Assembly (NCBI RefSeq): GCF_027923905.1
Contig: NZ_AP026966.1
Location: forward strand, 1-64,000
Direction: 5' to 3'
From: Massilia varians
Lineage (GTDB): Bacteria > Pseudomonadota > Gammaproteobacteria > Burkholderiales > Burkholderiaceae_D
Length of the DNA: 64,000 nucleotides
In this document: positions 59,280 through 64,000 of the stretch, piece by piece
Layout: each line of letters begins with the position of its first letter
Numbering within the stretch: the stretch's first letter is position 1
Made by a program: the position numbers and the translations under genes
Notes under the pieces: generated by a model
Told to the model about the DNA's origin: nothing
Seen by the model: the letters and a program-made list of their open reading frames with translations, nothing else
Databases searched by the model: none

Positions 59280-61100
59280 TTACCAGCTCAGTTTCACGTT
59301 ATACGTACCGGCGCTGCCGACACTGCCGCTGTAGTACACCACGCGCACGTAACGGCTGGCGGTGGTGGTGCCGGTGTTGGCCGAGCTCGCGCTGTCGACC
59401 GCGCCGGCGCCGTTCTCGCTGCGGCTGAGCAGGGTGCCCGCGCTGTTGTAGATGTACAGGTCGTAGTCGGAGGTGCTGTTCGGCGTCATCGTCGCGCTCA
59501 GGGTCTTGCCCGCCGGCAGATCGACACGGAAGTAATCCGTATCGGTCGAGCTCGACAAGGTGGCGTTCACGGTGGTGCCGCTGGTCGAGACCAGGTTGGC
59601 GGTACCCAGCGTGTTGTTCGACTCGGTTTCGTTGATGACCGTCCCGCTCGGCGGGGTGGTGCCGCCGATCGCCGCATTCACCGCCGCGGTCGCGTCGACG
59701 ATGCCGGTGCCGCAGCCCGAGCAGGTCGCCGGGAAGGCGCGCGCGGTCGACTTCAGCATGCTTTCCACCTGGTCCGGGGTCAGGGTCGACTTGGCCGCGA
59801 ACATCAGCGCCGCCACGCCCGCCACGTGCGGGGTCGCCATCGAGGTGCCCTGGTAGCCTGCGTAGTTGTCCGAGCCCGGGGTCGAGGAGCCCGAGTTCAG
59901 GGTCGAGATCACGCTGTAGCTGCCGTCGCCGCCGGGGGCCGCCACGTCCACCAGGGTGCCGTAGTTCGAGTAGGAGGCACGGCCGCCGGTCTTGCCGGTG
60001 GCTGCCACGGCGATGACGCCCGAGCAGTTCGCCGGGCTGGCGTTGCTGACGTTCATGTTGTCGTTGCCGGCCGCCACCACCACGACCGAGCCGCGCGAAC
60101 GGGCGCCGTTGATCGCAGTCTGGGTGGTGGCGTCGCAGGCGCCGCTGCCGCCCAGCGACAGGTTCAGCACCTTCGCCTTGTTGGCGTTGGCCGGCACGCC
60201 GGTCACGGTGCCGCCCGAGGACCAGGTAATCGCGTCGGCGATGTCCGAGGTGTAGCCGCCGCACTTGCCGAGCACGCGCACCGGGATCATCTTGGCGTTG
60301 TACGCCACGCCAGCCACACCCAGGCTGTTGTTGGTCTTGGCGGCAACGGTGCCGGCCACGTGGGTGCCGTGCCAGCTCGAGCCCGATGCCGGCGAGCCGG
60401 CATAGCATTCGCCTGCCGCGACCCAGTCGCCCGGGTCGCTCGCATCGCTGTCGCGGCCGTTGCCATCGTTGCCGATGGTGGCGCTGCTGATGAAGTCATA
60501 GCCCTGCAGGAATTGACCGCTGAGGTCGGCGTGCGGGCGGTAGCCGGTGTCGATCACGGCCACGACCACGCCGGTGCCGGTCGACTTGTCCCAGGCGGTC
60601 GGCAGGCGCAGGCCGCCGGTCGCGTCGGTATAGTGCCACTGCTGGGCGTAATAGGGGTCGTTCGCGGTCGCCATGTGGGTCATGATGCGGTCCGGCTCGG
60701 CGTATTCGATGGCCGGGTCGCGTGCCATCATTTCGGCCGCAACTTTCTGAACGTCGTTCAGATGCTTTTTACCGTTGAGCTTGAACACCCGGGCGCCGCT
60801 GGCGATCGCGTGGCTCTCGCGGACGGTCATGCCGAACTCCTGGCCTGCGCGCTCGAGCTTGCCTTTGCGCTCCTGGGCCAGCGCGGCAACCGCGTGCCCC
60901 CTGGCTTGGCCCTTGGTCTTCTCCACCGGGAGGTCGTCCTTGTACTTGACGATGATCTGATCAGTCTCCATGACGAACTGCTGTTTGCCGGCTGGATTGT
61001 CGTTGCCGACACCCGCCGCCGCCGTCAAGGACACGACTGCCAGAGATACTGCGACACAAATCTTCAACATTGCAGGTTGCATCGAATGCGATTGCTTCAT
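59280..61100 (-). CDS. Secreted S8 (subtilisin-like) serine peptidase with PPC domain
   Basis: A 606-residue preproenzyme. A signal peptide (about 1-28), an I9-type propeptide (about 40-145) and the catalytic domain follow in order. The catalytic triad is visible: Asp in VVAVIDTGYRPHADL, His in HGTHVAGTVAAKT and Ser in GTSMATPHVAGVAAL. The C-terminal 110 residues form a PPC (pre-peptidase C-terminal) domain, ETESNNTLGTANLV to TYNVKLSW, usually removed after secretion. Several paired cysteines suggest disulfides. It is likely an extracellular nutrient protease. The 373-bp upstream spacer is AT-rich. Confidence 0.95.
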   Translation of the reverse strand: MKQSHSMQPAMLKICVAVSLAVVSLTAAAGVGNDNPAGKQQFVMETDQIIVKYKDDLPVEKTKGQARGHAVAALAQERKGKLERAGQEFGMTVRESHAIASGARVFKLNGKKHLNDVQKVAAEMMARDPAIEYAEPDRIMTHMATANDPYYAQQWHYTDATGGLRLPTAWDKSTGTGVVVAVIDTGYRPHADLSGQFLQGYDFISSATIGNDGNGRDSDASDPGDWVAAGECYAGSPASGSSWHGTHVAGTVAAKTNNSLGVAGVAYNAKMIPVRVLGKCGGYTSDIADAITWSSGGTVTGVPANANKAKVLNLSLGGSGACDATTQTAINGARSRGSVVVVAAGNDNMNVSNASPANCSGVIAVAATGKTGGRASYSNYGTLVDVAAPGGDGSYSVISTLNSGSSTPGSDNYAGYQGTSMATPHVAGVAALMFAAKSTLTPDQVESMLKSTARAFPATCSGCGTGIVDATAAVNAAIGGTTPPSGTVINETESNNTLGTANLVSTSGTTVNATLSSSTDTDYFRVDLPAGKTLSATMTPNSTSDYDLYIYNSAGTLLSRSENGAGAVDSASSANTGTTTASRYVRVVYYSGSVGSAGTYNVKLSW

Positions 61101-61473
61101 GTTTCTTCCTTATTGTGTGTTTTCCGTCAAGCGAACTGATCCTCGCCTGTGTCGTTGATTTCCGGTCATTGCCGATGCCGTCTGTATGCGGCGAAAAGCA
61201 GCGTAATACGAAAAAATCAGACAGGGCGCTACAATTGGAGACAATTTCGGCGTATTAACAACAGTCGAGCAAGTGCTTTCTTCAAAAACATGTTTTCTTC
61301 GGCGAAACGTTAAAATTAACAAATTTCGTATGCCACATTTGTGTTGACATAGCTCAAAAAAGTTTTTCATTTAAATAAGGTAAAGCCGACCATTTTGTTC
61401 GGCTTCAAGACAATGAAACAGGCCGCGCAGAGCGCGGCCTTTCTGTGTCGAACCGGCGGACTGGTGAATGAAC
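61101..61473. other. AT-rich spacer upstream of the S8 peptidase
   Basis: 373 bp containing no supported gene. It must hold the peptidase promoter (minus strand). On the plus strand there is TTGACA at 61344-61349 and, downstream, hairpins AAGCCGA/TCGGCTT (61383-61406) and GGCCGCG/CGCGGCC (61421-61439) ending in TTTCT. This pattern could be a short plus-strand RNA with its own terminator, or simply the bidirectional terminator of the glycerate kinase gene. Confidence 0.5.
61421..61446. terminator. Probable terminator after the glycerate kinase
   Basis: GGCCGCG-cagag-CGCGGCC forms a 7-bp GC stem. The plus strand is followed by TTTCT, the minus strand by a weaker T-rich run TGTTTCATT. It lies 28 bp past the end of the minus-strand glycerate kinase gene. 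Confidence 0.6.
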
Positions 61474-62757
61474 CTACAGCACATCCGCTTCAATCACGAT
61501 CGCGCGGAAGTCGTTGACGTTGGTACGGGTAGGACCGGTCACGATCAGCTGGCCAAGGGCGCCGAAGAAGCCGTAGCCGTCGTTGTCCGCCAGGCGCGCA
61601 CGCGCATCGAGGCCCTGGGCGCGCGCCCGGGCCAGCGTGCCGGGCGCGAGCCAGGCGCCGGCATTGTCCTCGGTACCGTCGATGCCGTCGGTGTCGGCGG
61701 CAAGCGCATGCACCCCGGGCAGGCCGTCGAGGGCGACGCCGAGCGCGAGCAGGAACTCGGCATTGCGCCCGCCCCTGCCCTGTCCGCGCACGGTGACGCT
61801 GGTTTCGCCGCCCGAGAGGATCACGCAGGGCGCGCCCAGCGGCTGGCCATGCTGCACGACCTGGCGCGCGATACTGGCATGCACCAGCGCCACCTCGCGC
61901 GCCTCGCCTTCCATGCTCGACGACAGGATCAGCGGCGCATAGCCGGCCGCGCGCGCGGCATTTGCCGCGGCATCGAGCGACTGCTGGGCGGTGACGATGA
62001 CGTGGGTAGCGTTGCGCGCCAGGCGCGGATCGCTCGGCAGCGGCGCCGCCAGCCGGGTATCCAGCAGCACCGTGCGCACCGCGTCGGACACGGGAATCCG
62101 GTATTTCTCGAGGATGGCGAGCGCGTCCTGGCCGGTGCTGCCGTCGGGCACGGTCGGGCCCGACGCCACCACGGCCGGGTCGTCGCCCGGCACGTCCGAC
62201 ACCACCAGGGTCACCACGCGCGCCGGATAGCAGGCCAGCGCCAGCCTCCCGCCCTTGATTGCCGACAGGTGGCGGCGCACGCGATTCATCTCGCCGATCG
62301 GCGCGCCGCAGCGCAGCAGTTCCCGGTTCAGCGCGCGCTTTTCCTCGACGCTGATGCCGGGCGCGGGCAGCGACATCAGGGCCGAGCCGCCCCCGGACAC
62401 CAGGCACAGCACCAGGTCATCCGGCCCCAGCCCGGCGGCGGCGTCGAGCATGCGGCGGGCCGCGTCCTCGCTGGCCGCGTCCGGCACCGGGTGGCCGGCT
62501 TCGATCACCTCGATGTGGCGGGTCGGCGCGCCGTGGCCGTAGCGCGTGACCACCAGCCCTTCGAGCGGCCCCTGCCAGTGGCGCTCGACCGCCGCGGCCA
62601 TGCGCGCGGCCGCCTTGCCGGCGCCCAGGACCAGGGTGCGGCCCTTGGGCGGCGGCGGCAGGTGCGGCGCGACCAGGTGGTAGGGATCGGCGGCGGCCAT
62701 GGCGGCGTCGAACAGATGCTGCAGCAGCGGGTGGGCGGTGGGCATGGCGGCTTTCAT
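61474..62757 (-). CDS. Glycerate 2-kinase (MOFRL family, TtuD-like)
   Basis: A 427-residue kinase that phosphorylates D-glycerate to 2-phosphoglycerate. The N-terminal DUF4147 domain has TLVLGAGKAAARMAAAVE and VLCLVSGGGSALMSLPAPGIS, the MOFRL C-terminal domain has CVILSGGETSVTVRGQGRGGRNAEFLLAL and AADTDGIDGTEDNAGAW. These are standard for TtuD/GckA-type enzymes. No tartronate or glycolate genes are next to it. It is divergent from the tRNA cluster. Confidence 0.93.
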   Translation of the reverse strand: MKAAMPTAHPLLQHLFDAAMAAADPYHLVAPHLPPPPKGRTLVLGAGKAAARMAAAVERHWQGPLEGLVVTRYGHGAPTRHIEVIEAGHPVPDAASEDAARRMLDAAAGLGPDDLVLCLVSGGGSALMSLPAPGISVEEKRALNRELLRCGAPIGEMNRVRRHLSAIKGGRLALACYPARVVTLVVSDVPGDDPAVVASGPTVPDGSTGQDALAILEKYRIPVSDAVRTVLLDTRLAAPLPSDPRLARNATHVIVTAQQSLDAAANAARAAGYAPLILSSSMEGEAREVALVHASIARQVVQHGQPLGAPCVILSGGETSVTVRGQGRGGRNAEFLLALGVALDGLPGVHALAADTDGIDGTEDNAGAWLAPGTLARARAQGLDARARLADNDGYGFFGALGQLIVTGPTRTNVNDFRAIVIEADVL

Positions 62758-62846
62758 CGGTGGGAAGCATGATATTTACACAAAAGCGCCCGGATCGTGA
62801 AAACGGCCCCCGGTTTCCGCCGATTGTCGATTTTTTTCGAAACCCC

Positions 62847-62876
62847 TTGCAAACCTTGAATGCCAGCCCCTATAAT
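62847..62876 (+). promoter_or_regulatory. Promoter of the tRNA cluster
   Basis: TTGCAA (62847-62852) and TATAAT (62871-62876) with an 18-bp spacer make a strong sigma-70 promoter 58 bp before tRNA-Val. The GC-rich discriminator just after the -10 (TCGGGCC) is typical of stringently controlled stable-RNA promoters. Confidence 0.75.
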
Positions 62877-62934
62877 TCGGGCCTCTTCGGACGCAATGAC
62901 AAGCGTCAGACAGAAACCTCTGAATAGAGAAGCC

Positions 62935-63010
62935 GGGCGCTTAGCTCAGTTGGTAGAGCGGATCCCTTACAAGGATTAGGTCGGGAGTTCGAGCCTCTCA
63001 GCGCCCACCA
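62935..63010 (+). tRNA. tRNA-Val (anticodon UAC)
   Basis: A complete cloverleaf with acceptor stem GGGCGCT/AGCGCCC, D-arm GCTCAGTTGGTAGAGC, anticodon loop CTTACAA (anticodon TAC) and T-loop TTCGAGC, ending in an encoded CCA. It is the first of three tRNAs. Confidence 0.97.
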
Positions 63011-63052
63011 AGCACATTCAGCAGGTCGATCGAAGTACTGATCAGAGTAAAC

Positions 63053-63129
63053 GGAGCGGTAGTTCAGTTGGTTAGAATACCGGCCTGTCACGCCGGGGGT
63101 CGCGGGTTCGAGCCCCGTCCGCTCCGCCA
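63053..63129 (+). tRNA. tRNA-Asp (anticodon GUC), copy 1
   Basis: Acceptor stem GGAGCGG/CCGCTCC, anticodon loop CTGTCAC (anticodon GTC), T-loop TTCGAGC and an encoded CCA. It is identical to copy 2 at 63196. Confidence 0.97.
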
Positions 63130-63138
63130 GCATCAAGA

Positions 63139-63171
63139 GAAAAGGTCTGATTCGTCGGACCTTTTCTTTTT
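63139..63171 (+). terminator. Terminator-like hairpin between the two tRNA-Asp genes
   Basis: AAAAGGTC pairs with GGACCTTTT across a 9-nt loop, then a T tract. It lies 10 bp after tRNA-Asp copy 1. Copy 2 may therefore be read partly by readthrough or have its own start. Confidence 0.75.
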
Positions 63172-63195
63172 AAAAGTGACGAAGAAGAATAAAAC

Positions 63196-63272
63196 GGAGC
63201 GGTAGTTCAGTTGGTTAGAATACCGGCCTGTCACGCCGGGGGTCGCGGGTTCGAGCCCCGTCCGCTCCGCCA
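63196..63272 (+). tRNA. tRNA-Asp (anticodon GUC), copy 2
   Basis: Same sequence as copy 1, with the same GTC anticodon and encoded CCA. Its last 21 bases form the start of the 153-bp tandem repeat downstream. Confidence 0.97.
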
Positions 63273-63283
63273 GCTACAAAGAA

Positions 63284-63313
63284 GGGGTCCGAGAAGTCGG
63301 ACCCTTTTTCTTT
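63284..63313 (+). terminator. Rho-independent terminator after tRNA-Asp copy 2
   Basis: GGGTCCGA-gaag-TCGGACCC followed by TTTTTCTTTT, 12 bp past the CCA end. It ends the tRNA transcript. Confidence 0.93.
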
Positions 63314-63436
63314 TCTATCAGAGTGTTCTCCCCTACGGGAGAACACGGGCCGTGGGCTCGAAGGGATTCGCTTGCAAGCGAATCCGCGGCCCGCGGCACG
63401 TGGGCGAGCCCCGTCCGCTCCGCCAGCTACAAAGAA

Positions 63437-63466
63437 GGGGTCCGAGAAGTCGGACCCTTTTTCTTT
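63437..63466 (+). terminator. Duplicated copy of the tRNA-Asp terminator
   Basis: The same hairpin and T tract repeated 153 bp downstream as part of the tandem duplication. It follows a tRNA-Asp 3' fragment rather than a whole tRNA gene. Confidence 0.88.
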
Positions 63467-63587
63467 TCTATCAGAGTGTTCTCCCCTGCGGGAGAACACG
63501 GGCCGTGGGCTCGAAGGGATTCGCTTGCAAGCGAATCCGCGGCCCGCGGCACGTGGGCGAGCCCCGTCCGCTTTGAACGTCTCAAAG

Positions 63588-63775
63588 AAAAATGGTCCGC
63601 TTCGGCGGTAATACCGTTCAGTTAGCGTAAAAATGTAGGGTGGTCGGCTTCGCCGACCGCGCGTCCAAGTCACCAATGCACTGTGGCAGAGCAAAATGGA
63701 GTTGAACGCGTGGCCGGGAAACCCGGCCACCCTACGCTTAACTGAACGGCATTACCGCTTCGGCGGACCATTTTT
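63588..63775. repeat. Long inverted repeat enclosing REP-like element, copy D
   Basis: Outer arms of about 50 bp run from AAAAATGGTCCGC through CCGTTCAGTTA (63588 on) and their complement TAACTGAACGG to GGACCATTTTT (to 63775). Inside lies a REP-like pair at 63635-63735 with stems GGTCGGC-ttc-GCCGACC and GGCCGGG-aaa-CCCGGCC and GTAG heads outward. The arms carry a CCGCTTCGGCGG segment in opposite orientation relative to perfect pairing, as if inverted once. The unit lies between the tRNA-derived duplication and the GGDEF gene. Confidence 0.82.
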
Positions 63776-63792
63776 CGTTGCACTTCAGGTTT

Positions 63793-64000
63793 TTACGCCC
63801 GCCGCTGCTGCGGCCGGCCAGCCTCCACCCGATCCCTCCCCCCACTCTTGGCCGCGTACAGCGCATGATCCGCCCGCGCCAGCGCCATCCCCAGCGTCTC
63901 GTTCGGATCGAGCACGACTACCCCGATACTCACCGTCATCGTGTAGTTGCTGCCGCTGGTGATCACGACCGCGTCACGCACCGCCTGGCGCAGGCGTTCG
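63793..64000 (-). CDS. GGDEF-domain protein, C-terminal part (cut by window edge)
   Basis: The last 68 or so residues of a diguanylate cyclase-type domain. TVSIGVVVLDPNETLGMALARADHALYAAKSGGRDRVE is the standard C-terminal end of GGDEF domains. The frame continues beyond 64000 (ERLRQAVRDAVV upstream), so the catalytic GG(D/E)EF motif and any sensor domain are outside the window. Activity cannot be judged. Its stop lies 18 bp after the long inverted repeat. Confidence 0.88.
   Translation of the reverse strand, partial: ERLRQAVRDAVVITSGSNYTMTVSIGVVVLDPNETLGMALARADHALYAAKSGGRDRVEAGRPQQRRA

Larger units (their letters stand above)
63252..63573 (+). repeat. 153-bp tandem duplication seeded by the tRNA-Asp 3' end
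   Basis: Two near-identical 153-bp units (63252-63404 and 63405-63557) plus a 16-base start of a third. Each begins with the tRNA-Asp T-arm and acceptor end CGAGCCCCGTCCGCTCCGCC, then a terminator, then a GTGTTCTCCC/GGGAGAACAC hairpin and a perfect 22-bp palindrome (63364-63385 in unit 1) centred on TTGCAA. Only one base difference was noticed (CTACGGG against CTGCGGG). Long open frames here are artefacts of the repeat. Confidence 0.92.

Noticed and set aside
63252..63573. CRISPR-like array
   Set aside because: Two contiguous 153-bp copies without spacers and without cas genes; it is a tandem duplication.
63211..63730. Open frames of 121 and 171 codons in the tRNA-Asp repeat region
   Set aside because: They arise from the 153-bp repeat and contain tRNA, terminators and palindromes; the residue pattern repeats exactly with the DNA unit.
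62935..63775. Prophage or integrative element attached at the tRNA-Asp genes
   Set aside because: tRNA 3' fragments are present, but no integrase, excisionase or phage genes occur between the copies.

Overview
The window reads as the start of a chromosome linearised at dnaA. It comes from a GC-rich betaproteobacterium of the Burkholderiales, most likely an Oxalobacteraceae of the Massilia/Telluria/Janthinobacterium group. The evidence is the dnaA-dnaN-gyrB order, strong G/C third-position bias, a second infA gene away from the ribosomal operons, a GTP-type PEP carboxykinase, rdgC beside dinB, a single-domain asparaginase and a Val-Asp-Asp tRNA cluster. The genus assignment is inference. No plasmid, prophage or CRISPR genes were seen.

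Layout. 1-5.4 kb: replication core (dnaA, dnaN, gyrB). 5.4-9.9 kb: an MFS transporter with a small secreted protein, then an HNH endonuclease gene broken by an intact IS256-family element with a perfect 8-bp target duplication, then a flavin reductase. 10-15 kb: a secreted protein, an NHL-repeat lipoprotein, a NERD-helicase fusion, a fatty-acid desaturase and infA. 15.4-25.8 kb: a class D beta-lactamase; leuA behind a leader with two leucine-rich mini-ORFs and a 13-bp dyad; a GNAT gene killed by an amber codon; an SDR and HAD pair; rtcB; a lipoprotein; a PAP2 phosphatase; a transposase remnant; folE; a membrane protein; nudC.

25.9-32.8 kb is a glycan-type island: a carbamoyltransferase, a frameshifted dimethylformamidase-like gene, two family 9 glycosyltransferases, a family 2 glycosyltransferase and a DUF4254 protein, in two convergent units. 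33-38.5 kb: an MFS transporter, an AT-richer spacer, a Gfo/Idh/MocA oxidoreductase and an ABC exporter. 37.7-44.7 kb: a universal-stress protein followed by a tightly overlapped Mrp-type Na+/H+ antiporter operon (fused AB, then C-G). 44.7-50.4 kb: an alpha/beta hydrolase, ssb and uvrA in the classic divergent arrangement, and a SYLF protein. 50.5-57 kb: pckG, a 2-hydroxyacid dehydrogenase, an unrecognised protein, asparaginase and catalase. 57-62.8 kb: rdgC, dinB, a secreted subtilase and glycerate kinase. 62.9-64 kb: three tRNAs, a 153-bp tandem duplication containing tRNA-Asp 3' ends, a long inverted repeat, and the end of a GGDEF gene cut by the window edge.

The least conventional material is non-coding. 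Four two-armed REP/BIME-like elements have GTAG-headed hairpins whose stems covary. The leuA leader may be an unusual attenuator. There is a nested palindrome upstream of catalase, and repeat-driven rearrangement downstream of tRNA-Asp. Four genes appear broken (HNH endonuclease, GNAT, dimethylformamidase-like, transposase remnant), which suggests a moderately fluid accessory content around a conserved core.
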